Positions 25,169 to 35,399 of a stretch of DNA of 64,000 bases are shown piece by piece. The first letter of the stretch is position 1. The number at the start of each line of letters is the position of its first letter. The stretch is from positions 1,426,001 to 1,490,000 of the forward strand of contig NZ_JAUSRB010000001.1 in NCBI RefSeq assembly GCF_030811595.1, read 5' to 3'. The stretch comes from Streptosporangium brasiliense (GTDB lineage Bacteria > Actinomycetota > Actinomycetes > Streptosporangiales > Streptosporangiaceae). The position numbers and the translations under genes are program-made. Under the pieces are notes generated by a model. That model did no database searches. It had not been told where the DNA came from and worked only from the letters and a program-made list of their open reading frames with translations.

Positions 25169-26062
25169 ATGGGCCGGCCGGCGCGGGTGACGGTGGTGGT
25201 GGCCAGCCGGGACCGCCGCCACGACCTGGAACGCTCGCTGCCCCGTCACGAGGGGCCCGTCATCCTGCTCGACAACGGTTCGACCGACGGGAGCGCGGCC
25301 GCCGTGCGGCGGCGTTTCCCCCGTGTCGAGGTCGTCGAGTTGGGGCGCAACCTCGGCGCGCCCGCCCGCAACCTCGGGGTACGGCTGGCGGGGACGCCCT
25401 ACGTGGCCTTCGCCGACGACGACTCCTGGTGGGCGGCCGGCGCGCTGGAGCGCGCCGCCGACGTCCTCGACGCCCATCCTCGCCTGGCGGTGCTGGCCGG
25501 ACGCGTGCTGGTCGGGCCGCAGGAGCGGTCGGATCCGGTCTGTGCGGACATGGCGGCCTCCCCCCTCGGCAGGGAGCCGGACCTGCCCGGCCCGAGTGTT
25601 CTGGGGTTTCTGGCGTGCGGCGCGGTGGTGCGCCGGGAGGCGTACCTCGCCGCCGGAGGCTTCGACGGGGTCGTCTTCTTCTTCGGGGAGGAGGAGCGCC
25701 TCGCCCTCGATCTGGCGGCGGCGGGCTGGGGGCTCGCCTACGTCGAGGACGTCGTCGCCCACCACCATCCCTCGCCCTCGCGGGACCCCCGGGGCAGGCA
25801 GGTGCTCGCCGCCCGCAACGCGGTGCTCACCGCCGTCCTGCGGCGGCCGTGGCCGGTGGTCGCGCGCACGGCGTCCGCCGCCGCGCGCGGTGGCCCCGCG
25901 GGGCGGCGGGGGCTGTGGGAGGCCGTCCCCAGGCTGCCCGCGGCGCTGGCGGGCCGCCGCAGGCTGCCGCCGCAGGTCGAGGCGGCCCGCAGGTCGCTGG
26001 AGGCGCCCGGCGGCGGGCACGGCTCCGCGGGACAGGCCGCCGCCGAGACGGTGAACGAGTGA
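25169..26062 (+). CDS. Family 2 glycosyltransferase
   Basis: 297 residues from ATG 25169 (MGRPARVTVVVASRDRR), where the GT-A fold begins; in-frame codons reach 24944 but encode no conserved sequence. Motifs: LDNGSTDGS near residue 33, the DXD-like FADDDSWW near 80, and LACGAVVRREAYLAAGGFD with FFGEEE for the acceptor side. It would transfer a sugar from a nucleotide donor in the cytoplasm, probably for a cell-surface glycan or natural product. No sugar-nucleotide genes are beside it. The ribosome binding site is weak, so the start is moderately sure. Confidence 0.8.
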   Translation: MGRPARVTVVVASRDRRHDLERSLPRHEGPVILLDNGSTDGSAAAVRRRFPRVEVVELGRNLGAPARNLGVRLAGTPYVAFADDDSWWAAGALERAADVLDAHPRLAVLAGRVLVGPQERSDPVCADMAASPLGREPDLPGPSVLGFLACGAVVRREAYLAAGGFDGVVFFFGEEERLALDLAAAGWGLAYVEDVVAHHHPSPSRDPRGRQVLAARNAVLTAVLRRPWPVVARTASAAARGGPAGRRGLWEAVPRLPAALAGRRRLPPQVEAARRSLEAPGGGHGSAGQAAAETVNE

Positions 26063-26141
26063 TCTTCCTCGGCCGCGGACATCCGCCCCGGAGAGCGTGA
26101 GGACCCGGGGACGGCGCGCCGGGCCGGGGACGCCGGGCCCG

Positions 26142-27392
26142 TCACATGCGCAGCCGGCGTTGGGCGGTGCCCTGCCATTCGGTCAGCAGGACGGTGGCGT
26201 CGTCCTGGAGCCGGCCGTCGTGGTAGTCGAGCACGCTGTGAGTGAGACGGCGCAGGGTCTCGGGGACCGGCAGGCCGTCGGCGGTGCGGCGGATGATGAA
26301 GTCGACGAAGCGCTCCAGGCCGAACTCCTGCCCGGAGGCGTTGCGGGCCTCGGTGATGCCGTCGGTGTAGAGCAGCAGCCGGTCGCCGGGCTCCAGCTGC
26401 TGGCGGCACAAGGCGACCGGGATGCCCAGGTCCAGGCCCAGGGGGTGGGCGGGCCGGCAGGCCAGCATGGTGATCCACCGGCCGCCCCGGATCACCACCG
26501 GCGGATGGTGGCCGCGGTTGACCCAGCTCAGCACTCCGGTGGAGGTGTCCAGGTCGGCCAGGACCGCGGTGACGAACCGGGTCGCCCGGCCGAACTCGGC
26601 GATCAGGACGGCCTCGATCATCTCGCTGTTCTCGGCCAGGCCGGCTCCTCGGCGCCGGTTGTTGCGGCAGGCGGCCACGGCCAGGCTCGCGGTCAGCCCG
26701 GCCGAGACGTCGTGGCCCATCGCGTCGAAGATCCCCAGATGCGCGACGTCGCCGGCGATGGCGTAGTCGAAGGCGTCCCCACCGACCTCGTACGCCGGCT
26801 CCAAGGCCGCGCTGATCACCACCTCGGCGTTGGCGAAGGTCAGCGGCGGCATCAGGTTCCACTGCATCTCCGCGGCCACATGCATCGGCCGGGTGCGCAC
26901 CAGCCGGGCGTAGGAGTCGCTGTAGGGGCGTTTGCTGACCACCAGCAACGCCACCAGCGATGCCAGGGCCCGCATCGCCTCCCGGGTCGTCTCGTCGGCG
27001 TCCGAGGCGCTGACGCGCAGCACCCCGAGGCGCTCGGTGCCGTCCAGCAGCGGCACCCACCAGTGATCGGCCTCGCCGCCGGCGCCGGACCGGGGAAGCA
27101 CCTCTATCTGCTGGAAAGCCCGTCCGGCCAGCGTCCCGTCGATCTGCAGCTCGTCGATCCGCCCGGCTGTCTCCTGGCCGCTCTCCCCGCCCTGCCCGCC
27201 GGCGTCCTCGCCATGGCCGGTCAGCAGCCGCAGCACGTTCTGCTGCAGGTCGGCCAGGTAGATCAGCACCTCGTCCAGGCCGGCGTGGGCGGCGTGCACG
27301 GCGACCAGGGACGGCAGCCGCTCCAGCGCGATCAGGTGGCCGGCCTCCAGCAGTCCGCTCAGCATCCGCGCCGTGCCGCGCTGGGCGTTCAC
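26142..27392 (-). CDS. SpoIIE-type PP2C phosphatase with N-terminal GAF-like region
   Basis: 416 residues from GTG 27392 behind GGAGG at seven bases. The first 190 residues resemble a sensory GAF-like module (LERLPSLVAVHAAHAGL; VPLLDGTERLGVL). The C-terminal half is a PP2C_SIG domain with intact metal ligands: YEVGGDAFDY, IFDAMGHDVSAGL, LLLYTDGITEARN and QDDATVLLTEW. Such phosphatases dephosphorylate STAS anti-anti-sigma proteins and so release sigma factors. The STAS protein at 42275 is a candidate substrate; partners may be elsewhere. Confidence 0.88.
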   Translation of the reverse strand: MNAQRGTARMLSGLLEAGHLIALERLPSLVAVHAAHAGLDEVLIYLADLQQNVLRLLTGHGEDAGGQGGESGQETAGRIDELQIDGTLAGRAFQQIEVLPRSGAGGEADHWWVPLLDGTERLGVLRVSASDADETTREAMRALASLVALLVVSKRPYSDSYARLVRTRPMHVAAEMQWNLMPPLTFANAEVVISAALEPAYEVGGDAFDYAIAGDVAHLGIFDAMGHDVSAGLTASLAVAACRNNRRRGAGLAENSEMIEAVLIAEFGRATRFVTAVLADLDTSTGVLSWVNRGHHPPVVIRGGRWITMLACRPAHPLGLDLGIPVALCRQQLEPGDRLLLYTDGITEARNASGQEFGLERFVDFIIRRTADGLPVPETLRRLTHSVLDYHDGRLQDDATVLLTEWQGTAQRRLRM

Positions 27393-27581
27393 GACATCAC
27401 CTCCGCCTGCATGCGACCACCCACGTCCGTCGACGGCCTCCGTACAGAGACGATTGTTCACCCCGGGTAAGTCCGGAGCGCAGATCACAAAACGACCGGA
27501 GGCAGCGCTTTACCGGCCCATGAACCCCTGATCCCCGCTCCGTGGCAACGGCCCGGCACTCCCGCCTCAAGAGGTCGGGCA

Positions 27582-28310
27582 CTACGGCCGGCTCCTGCTC
27601 CACATTCCCACCCGTACCCGTACTCCCGGGGAGGCGTGCAGGATCGGATCGTGGTCCGGGGCCGTGAGCCCGCCCGCCTGCAGGAGCCCCTGGTCGAGAT
27701 GTGTCAGCCGGGCGCGGCGCAGCGGCCACGGCCGGTGCTCGACCTCGGCGTGGGCCAGCCCGCCGCCGATGACGGTGAACAGCCGGTAGCGTTCGGTGAG
27801 GAAGTCCGTCAGCCCGTCCCGTTCGGAGTCGGCCAGAGGCGCGCCCCACTCCACGTCGGCGTCGCACCGGGCGCCGGCAGAGCCCCCTGGCCGGCGGCGC
27901 CGGCAGCGGTAGACGCGCCGTCCGCCCTCAACGCGCACCGACATGTCGGACCAGTGGTAGGGCAGCCGGTAGCCGGCCCGGGCGCCGATGACGGGGAGGA
28001 GGCGCCCGGCGTCCAGCGACAGGAACCACAGGCCGCTCCGCCCCCACGCGTCCTTCACGTACGTGCGCACGTTCGTCTCGGGAAACGTGGACAGCCACGG
28101 CAGCACCGGCGCTCCGGGCACTCGTACGTTCTCCATGAGGAAGGGCGTCAGACCGACCCAGGCCGAGCCGTCGAACTCCTCCACCGTGAGCCCGTCGGGG
28201 AGCAACGGCTGGACCAGGGCGGAGGGGTAGCGCCAGTGAACGAAGGTCATCTGAGACCACTGGTGGTACATCACCGGCCAGACGCCCCGCGGGGACTGTG
28301 TCGTTCGCAT
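27582..28310 (-). CDS. DUF2071 (YqjF family) protein
   Basis: 242 residues. MYHQWSQMTFVHWRYP, LPDGLTVEEFDGSAWVGLTPF, and the FPETNVRTYV strand are the signatures of the YqjF/DUF2071 family, an acetoacetate-decarboxylase-like fold. A Cys/Arg-rich stretch (RCRRRRPGG) near residue 136 is unusual. Biochemical function is unknown for the family. It is a monocistronic gene as far as can be seen. Confidence 0.85.
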   Translation of the reverse strand: MRTTQSPRGVWPVMYHQWSQMTFVHWRYPSALVQPLLPDGLTVEEFDGSAWVGLTPFLMENVRVPGAPVLPWLSTFPETNVRTYVKDAWGRSGLWFLSLDAGRLLPVIGARAGYRLPYHWSDMSVRVEGGRRVYRCRRRRPGGSAGARCDADVEWGAPLADSERDGLTDFLTERYRLFTVIGGGLAHAEVEHRPWPLRRARLTHLDQGLLQAGGLTAPDHDPILHASPGVRVRVGMWSRSRP

Positions 28311-28434
28311 CCCGCGCCCCTACCCCCGGGAAGCCGGTCCAGTGCGGTGCCCGGCGGATCCGCCACCCGGCGGCCGGCCCGCGCGCCCGACGTGGATCGG
28401 GGGCGCGGGCCGTACCGCCCCGGAGAGGGGTCTG

Positions 28435-29019
28435 TCAGTTCTCCTTGCCCATGGCCTTGCGGATCACGTCGCGGGCCCGGTCCATGATCGCGATCGGCGT
28501 GCCGACCAGCAGGTTCTTGGTCGCCGACTCGACACCCGGGTGCGGGTGGGTCGGCGCCAGCGCCTCGGCGGCCTTCACCGCGGCCGCCATCGCGCGGCGC
28601 TCGGCCTCGGTGGTCCGCGCGCGCAGTTGGGCGAACTCGTAGCGCTCCTCGGCACTCGCGTGGGCCGTCACCGCCGCGCGCAGCGCGGTGAGATCGGCCA
28701 GGAACCGCGGGTCGTCCGCCCCCGCCTCGTCCATGTGGGCGAGGAGCTGCTTGGCCTCGTTCTCCTCGGCCAGCCGGTCCTCGACGACGGCTTCACCGCC
28801 GTCGATCTTACGGCGGATGTAGGGGTGGACGACCTCCTCCTCGGCCGTCTCGTGTACGGCCAGCAGCCGCACCAGCCGCTGGAACGGCTCCGCGCGCTCG
28901 CCCGCGGGCGCGTTCTCGACCTCGTCGAAAAGGTCCCGGATGAGCGCGTGCTGTCGCAGCAGCAGGTCCACGACGTCGTTCTCGCCCATCGACTCAGGGG
29001 CGGTCCGGTGATCATTCAT
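28435..29019 (-). CDS. Hemerythrin HHE domain protein
   Basis: 194 residues. A four-helix bundle with diiron ligands in the expected spacing: LLRQHALIRDLFDEV, AVHETAEEEVVHPYI, LLAHMDEAG and TAHASAEERYEF. The C-terminal 40 residues are not conserved. Bacterial members bind oxygen, nitric oxide or iron and often act in stress responses. It is transcribed away from the truncated regulator at 29079. Confidence 0.88.
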   Translation of the reverse strand: MNDHRTAPESMGENDVVDLLLRQHALIRDLFDEVENAPAGERAEPFQRLVRLLAVHETAEEEVVHPYIRRKIDGGEAVVEDRLAEENEAKQLLAHMDEAGADDPRFLADLTALRAAVTAHASAEERYEFAQLRARTTEAERRAMAAAVKAAEALAPTHPHPGVESATKNLLVGTPIAIMDRARDVIRKAMGKEN

Positions 29020-29078
29020 GGGGTGCTCCCTTCACGCGGGTCGCCCTACCCCAACCGGTCCCGCCTATCTGTCCGTGC

Positions 29079-29447
29079 GTGCCATCGTTCAGGCCTACCG
29101 CCCGGCCATCTCGACGAGGGCCTGGTCAAGACGAGTCGCTGATCCTGACCGACCTGGCGGCCCACGCGCGCACCAGCGTGCGGACCCTGACCCGCAGGTT
29201 CCACGCCGAGACGGGGCTGAGCCCGCTGCAGTGGCTGCTCCACCAGCGGGTCCAGCGAGCCAGGGAGCTGCTGGAGACCACGGCACTGCTCATGGACCAG
29301 GTGGCCCGGCAGAGCGGCCTGGGCAGCGCCGACTCGCTGCGCCAGCACCTGCTGAGGCGCCTGGGCGTCAGCCCCAGCGCCTACCGCGCCGGCTTCACCC
29401 GCCGGGAGGCCGCCCGCGCGCTCCCGGACGGACCTGCGGAGCGTTGA
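29079..29447 (+). pseudogene. Remnant of a GlxA-type AraC regulator (DNA-binding end only)
   Basis: About 122 codons remain. From ILTDLAAHARTSVRTLTRRF to SPSAYRAGFTR it matches the two helix-turn-helix units of GlxA family regulators, which normally carry a DJ-1/PfpI-like domain of about 200 residues in front. Here that domain is missing: the upstream sequence (PSFRPTARPSRRGPGQ) retains only a scrambled trace of the linker, and the hemerythrin gene starts 60 bp away. No ribosome binding site is visible. I take it for a 5' deletion. Confidence 0.7.
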
Positions 29448-29639
29448 CGTCGCGGACGGTTGGGACGTCGGCCCTGTTCACCGGGTATGCCGGGCATGCC
29501 GGGCCTGTCCACCGGGTATGGGGTCCGGGCGGCACCGATCCGGAGTCCCTTGCGGGAACAGCCGGCCGTGAGTTCTGGACACGCCGGGACGGCGGGGTGA
29601 GGACCCGGGCGGGCGCGGCGTCGTTGATGTCGGTACGGG

Positions 29640-29993
29640 GTGACAGGGGAAGACCCGGCGATCGGAGGTGACGGCACCCTCGCCTGTTCGGGTGACATGC
29701 TGCTCGAAGCCCTGGTGGCCTGTGCCGGAGTGACGCTGAGAGCGGTGGCCACCGCCCTGGACCACCCGGTCCGCGGGGGCTCCCTCCGGGCCGAGGGCGA
29801 TCTGGACTTCCGCGGCACGCTCGGCGTCAGCAAGGACGCCCCGGTGGGTTTCGCGGGGATACGGCTCAGTTTCGAGCTTGAGGGCGACCTCACCCAGGAG
29901 CAGCGGACACGGCTGATCGAGCTGACCGAACGGTACCGCGTCGTCGCGCAGTCCCTGCGCCTGTCCGTCCCGTGCGTCATGACCCTGGCCTGA
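29640..29993 (+). pseudogene. Truncated OsmC family gene
   Basis: 117 codons covering only the C-terminal two thirds of an OsmC protein: GGDGTLACSGDMLLEALVAC (Cys28 is the first redox cysteine), then DFRGTLGVSKDAPVGF and LTERYRVVAQSL. The N-terminal strand region of about 50 residues is absent, and the second redox cysteine of the TERYC motif is Arg. Both facts suggest loss of peroxidase activity. It lies 190 bp behind another truncated gene, so the stretch 29050-30000 appears to be decaying. Confidence 0.65.
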
Positions 29994-30191
29994 GCCGTCC
30001 ACGGCCCGGGAGCACCGGTGAGGGGAAAGCCCCTCCGCCCCCTCCGCCCCCTCCGCCTCTGTGGCCTCCCTGACCGGCCGGACGCGATTCCGTGCCGTCT
30101 CCGGCTTCCCGGCATCGCGGGATCAAGGATCCGTCAAGCCTGCGGAGGCTCCCGTACGGGACCCGTACCCATCTGGTCTAGTCTCACAGGC

Positions 30192-30686
30192 GTGACGGTC
30201 AGGAACTCGCACTGCTCCTTCTGTGGTGAGGCGTTCGCCTCCGGCCAGGCTTGGCCGCGGACCTGCTCCGCCTGCCGGAACACCGTCTACCTCAACCCGC
30301 TGCCGGTCGCGGTGATGGTGCTGCCGGTGGACGACAGCCTGCTCGTGGTCCGCCGTGACATCGAACCGCACCGCGGCGGGCTCGCCCTGCCCGGCGGCTT
30401 CATCGACATGGGCGAGTCCTGGCAGCAGGCGTCCGTCCGAGAGCTCCGGGAGGAGACGGGTGTCGTCGTCGACGCGGACGACGTCCGGCTGTTCGATGTG
30501 CTCAGCGCTCCCGACGGCACCGTGCTGATCTTCGCCGTGGGGCCGCGGATCGGCTCGGCAGCCCTCCCGCCGGTCGCGTCCACGGCCGAGACGACGGAGT
30601 GGTTGCTGATCGACGGGCCGCGGGAGCTGGCCTTCCCGCTGCACACCCGGATCGTGGCGGAATACTTCGTACGGAAATCCCTGTGA
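30192..30686 (+). CDS. NUDIX hydrolase with N-terminal zinc ribbon
   Basis: 164 residues from GTG 30192. Four cysteines (8, 11, 25, 28) form a zinc ribbon as in NudC-like and related NUDIX enzymes. The full Nudix box follows, GGFIDMGESWQQ with RELREETGV, matching GX5EX7REUXEEXGU. It hydrolyses a nucleoside diphosphate linked to some moiety; the exact substrate is not readable. It converges with the AftB-like gene, only 14 bp apart. Confidence 0.9.
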   Translation: MTVRNSHCSFCGEAFASGQAWPRTCSACRNTVYLNPLPVAVMVLPVDDSLLVVRRDIEPHRGGLALPGGFIDMGESWQQASVRELREETGVVVDADDVRLFDVLSAPDGTVLIFAVGPRIGSAALPPVASTAETTEWLLIDGPRELAFPLHTRIVAEYFVRKSL

Positions 30687-30700
30687 GCCCAGGTAAGTGC

Positions 30701-32365
30701 TCACGACGGGCAGGAGGCGTTCGCGGTGGGGAATCGAAAGGCCGTGCGCGCCGGGGCGCCCACCAGGTTGTCCCAGAAGCGGCGCGGCGTCAGCGGGGCC
30801 CTCGCGGCGTCCAGCAGGTCCCGGAACCCGCCGGTGGCCATCTCACCCCTGATCCGGTCCACCTCGGCCCGGAACCGCTCGTCCGGCAGCGGAGTCCCCG
30901 GGGCCATGTAGTCGGCGAAGACGTACTCGGCGGGAAGCGGCTTCTCGTGACCGACCCGCTGCCCGCAGGCCGTCGCCATATGACTGCCGAGGGCGTTGGC
31001 CAGGCCAAGTTGGTCGATGACGAGGACGTCCAGTGGGAACGACGCGCTCAGTGTGCCCAGAACCTTGCCCGCCACAGCCAGGCGCGCGGGCTGGTCGGCG
31101 CGGAGCGGCACCGGCCCCATGTCAGGCACGTGCAAGCCAGTGGCGTTCTCCGTGCTCAGTGGGGCCGGCCTGGCGCGGACGTAGGACTCGGCGGTGACCG
31201 GATGCGGGTCCCGGGTCTCGAGTACGTAGAAACCGCGTTCGTCGGCGATCCCGTCCGGCCCGACGGCCTGCCCGTACGGCACGCTCAGCACCGCGGCGCA
31301 GACCACGGCCCACAGCGCCACAGTCGCACAGGCGAGCGCGGCGATGGCGCGCAGCGGCAGAACCATGGCGGGAAGCAGGAGAAGTAAGAGAACCGGCAGC
31401 ATCATCCGGCCGTGCATGAAGTCGCCACCGACCCGCAGGACATACAGCAGCATCAGCAGCCCGACCGTGAGCGGGACTGCCGACACGATGAGGTCGCGGC
31501 GCGTACGGCAGGCCCACAGTGAAAGCGGGATCACCGCCAGCAGGGGGCCCGCGAGCTGATAGGTCAGCATGGTGTCCCCGGCGTAGATCAGGCCGCGTGC
31601 CCACCGGCTCTCGCCGGCCTCCTTGGCAAGGGCGGTGTTGGGTACGAGGAGCCCGTAGTAGCCCATTCGGAAGATCTGGTAGGCCACCGGCAGGGCCAGG
31701 GAGATCATGAACCAGCGGACGACGGTGCGCCACCCCGGCCGCCGCAGCACGAGCAGCGCGCCGAAGAAGACCGGATAGGCCAGGACCAGCTCCGGCCGGA
31801 CCAGCGGCGCCAGACCGAGGACGAGCACCAGGGGGAGCGCAGGTCCTCCCGGAGCCGCCCGGACCAGCAACCACCAGGACGAACTTATCCATAGAAACAC
31901 CAGCCCGGTCTCCAGGCCGGAGGTGGCGAACTCCCAGAACGGCGGCAGCGCGAGGACTATCAGCACCCCGGCGGGCAGCAACCAGTGCGAGCCGCCGTGC
32001 AGGCGCACGGTACCGGCTACGGCGAACAACATGGCGCCGACTGTGCACGCGAGGCCGAGCAACACCGCGACGTAGGCCACGTCGCCCCGGCTCAGCCAGG
32101 AGACCACCGCGACCAGATAGGTCCAGGCGGTGCTGGTGTTGGCCTCGACGCGTTCGTCGATGTTGAAGACCGGTCCGTTGCCCGCGAGTAACTGCCGGAC
32201 GGTCCGCACGGCGATGAGGCCGTCGTCGCTGATCCACCGGTTCTGCCATCCGGCGAAGGCCATCACGGCTGCGGCCACCACCATGATCATTCGGTTCCAT
32301 GCCCGTGCCCGTCGCGGTGATCGCGTGACAGCGGAAGCGTGATCGACGTACACGAGCGGGGGCAC
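30701..32365 (-). CDS. AftB-like GT-C glycosyltransferase
   Basis: 554 residues with about ten membrane segments in the first 350 and a soluble extracytoplasmic C-terminal domain. The first loop reads WISDDGLIAVRTVRQLL; the paired aspartates are the catalytic motif of polyprenyl-phosphate-dependent GT-C enzymes. NGPVFNIDERVEANTSTAW and RVGGDFMHGRMMLP match the AftB (terminal arabinofuranosyltransferase) group of mycobacteria, which is slightly longer. A role in adding a terminal sugar to a cell-wall glycan is inferred. An unusual Cys pair lies in the last domain (TACGQRV and the C-terminal ASCPS). Confidence 0.75.
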   Translation of the reverse strand: MPPLVYVDHASAVTRSPRRARAWNRMIMVVAAAVMAFAGWQNRWISDDGLIAVRTVRQLLAGNGPVFNIDERVEANTSTAWTYLVAVVSWLSRGDVAYVAVLLGLACTVGAMLFAVAGTVRLHGGSHWLLPAGVLIVLALPPFWEFATSGLETGLVFLWISSSWWLLVRAAPGGPALPLVLVLGLAPLVRPELVLAYPVFFGALLVLRRPGWRTVVRWFMISLALPVAYQIFRMGYYGLLVPNTALAKEAGESRWARGLIYAGDTMLTYQLAGPLLAVIPLSLWACRTRRDLIVSAVPLTVGLLMLLYVLRVGGDFMHGRMMLPVLLLLLLPAMVLPLRAIAALACATVALWAVVCAAVLSVPYGQAVGPDGIADERGFYVLETRDPHPVTAESYVRARPAPLSTENATGLHVPDMGPVPLRADQPARLAVAGKVLGTLSASFPLDVLVIDQLGLANALGSHMATACGQRVGHEKPLPAEYVFADYMAPGTPLPDERFRAEVDRIRGEMATGGFRDLLDAARAPLTPRRFWDNLVGAPARTAFRFPTANASCPS

Positions 32366-32511
32366 GGCATCCTCCGTACTGATCGCATTACGCTTACCGC
32401 CGGGATCCCCATAAGGCGGGCATCGGCCGTCCTGCTACGAGCAGGACCTTATCGGAGCACTGCCCGTAGTTGATCAAGCTGAGATGACTCAAGGCCGACT
32501 GCCTGTGCCGG

Positions 32512-32661
32512 ATGTTGCAGCGGGTGATCCAGGCGAAGAGCTCCAAACAGGAGCAGGCACCGGTTGTCGTACCGGTCCACCTGCTGCGCGCGGCGTACGG
32601 GCCCGGCCGGTACCGGCTCGACGTCGGCGCGGTGTGGGTGGGGTCGATGCCGTGGCTGTGA
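32512..32661 (+). CDS. 49-residue ORF, possible gene remnant
   Basis: In the 445-base gap between two minus-strand operons this short frame reads like coding sequence (VPVHLLRAAYGPGRYRLD; then GAVWVGSMPWL). An in-frame stop lies shortly upstream and no ribosome binding site is seen. It may be the C-terminal tail of a deleted gene. The rest of the gap (32366-32511) shows no other gene. Confidence 0.25.
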   Translation: MLQRVIQAKSSKQEQAPVVVPVHLLRAAYGPGRYRLDVGAVWVGSMPWL

Positions 32662-32689
32662 CCGGCGAAGTGAAGGCGGAGTGAACGAG

Positions 32690-32726
32690 CGACGCCCGGG
32701 TCTCGAAATTCGAGACCCGGGCGTCG
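32690..32726. terminator. Perfect 16-bp hairpin
   Basis: Arms CGACGCCCGGGTCTCG (32690-32705) and its exact complement (32711-32726) around the loop AAATT. It stands between the 49-residue remnant and the end of the proline operon and could stop transcription from either side. Confidence 0.7.
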
Positions 32727-32738
32727 TCGTCTACCGCG

Positions 32739-32767
32739 GGCTGTTCGGCGGTGCCGTTCGAACAGCC
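32739..32767 (-). terminator. Second hairpin downstream of the proline operon
   Basis: 9-bp arms GGCTGTTCG and CGAACAGCC with an 11-nt loop, 44 bp after the P5C dehydrogenase stop on the minus strand and 12 bp from the 16-bp hairpin. Confidence 0.55.
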
Positions 32768-32810
32768 GGGCTCTCTCGGGCCGGGCCGCCGCCGGCCGGG
32801 CCGCGGGAGG

Positions 32811-34435
<1,625 letters not shown>

Positions 34436-34439
<4 letters not shown>

Positions 34440-35362
34440 TTGCCTCCAAGGGCACGAAGAAAGAAGGCGATGTTGGCCGGGCGCTCGGCGAGGCGGCGCA
34501 TGAAGTAGCCGTACCAGTCGTCGCCGTAGGGGATGTAGACGCGCATGGTGTGGCCGGCACCGGCCAGGGCCTGCTGCTTGTCGGTGCGGATCCCGTAGAG
34601 CATCTGGTATTCGTACTCGCCCAGGGATCGGCCGAAACGGTCGGCCAGGGTCTCGGTGATCGAGATGAGCCGGTCGTCGTGCGTCCCCACCATGGGGTAA
34701 CCCTTCCCCGCCATGAGGATCCGCAGACAGCGGACGTAGGCCTTGTCGACCTCGACCTTGTTCTGGTGGGCCACCGTGGCGGGTTCGGCGTAGGCGCCCT
34801 TGACCAGGCGGACCCGCGAGCCCTCGTGGGACAGGTCGCGGCAGTCCGCCTCGGTGCGGAACAGGTATGCCTGGAGGGCGACGCCGGCGGAGGGGTAGTC
34901 CTCGCGCACCGCCCGCAGGATGCCCAGCGTGGAGTCGACCGTGGTGTGGTCCTCCATGTCGAAGGTCACGTTCGCCCCCGAGGCGTGGGCGGCCTCGCAG
35001 ATGCGGCGGGCGTTCTCCAGAGCGATCTTGTCGCCGTCCCCGCCGAGCGCCTGGCCGACCGCCGAGAGCTTCACCGAGACCTCGGCGCGGTCGCCGAGCC
35101 CCAGCCCGCGCAGCGCGTCGAGCAGCACGATGTAGGCGTCCGCCGTCTGGGCGGCGGCTCCGGCGTCCCGGGTCTCCTCGCCCAGGTGGTCGACGGTGAC
35201 GGCGAGACCGGCGCCGGTCAGCCGGCGGATGGCCTCGACCGCGTCCTGGGTGGTCTCGCCCGCGACGAAGCGGTCGACGACCTTGCGGGTCAGCGGGACG
35301 CCGGACACCGCGCGCCGGACGAGCGGCACCCGCGAACCGGCGAGAAGAAGGGAACCGAGCAT
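34436..35362 (-). CDS. Proline dehydrogenase (monofunctional)
   Basis: 308 residues, the short actinobacterial form. An FAD-binding TIM barrel with conserved RLVKGAYAEPA, VGTHDDRL, and the C-terminal QMLYGIRTDKQ and RVYIPYG blocks that bind proline. It passes electrons to the membrane quinone pool. First gene of the catabolic operon, with only 37 bp to the divergent PucR-type regulator, so the promoters are shared or overlap. Confidence 0.95.
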
Positions 35363-35399
35363 GCTTTCAGACTAAAACCCCTGTTCAGATAGGGCTCAT

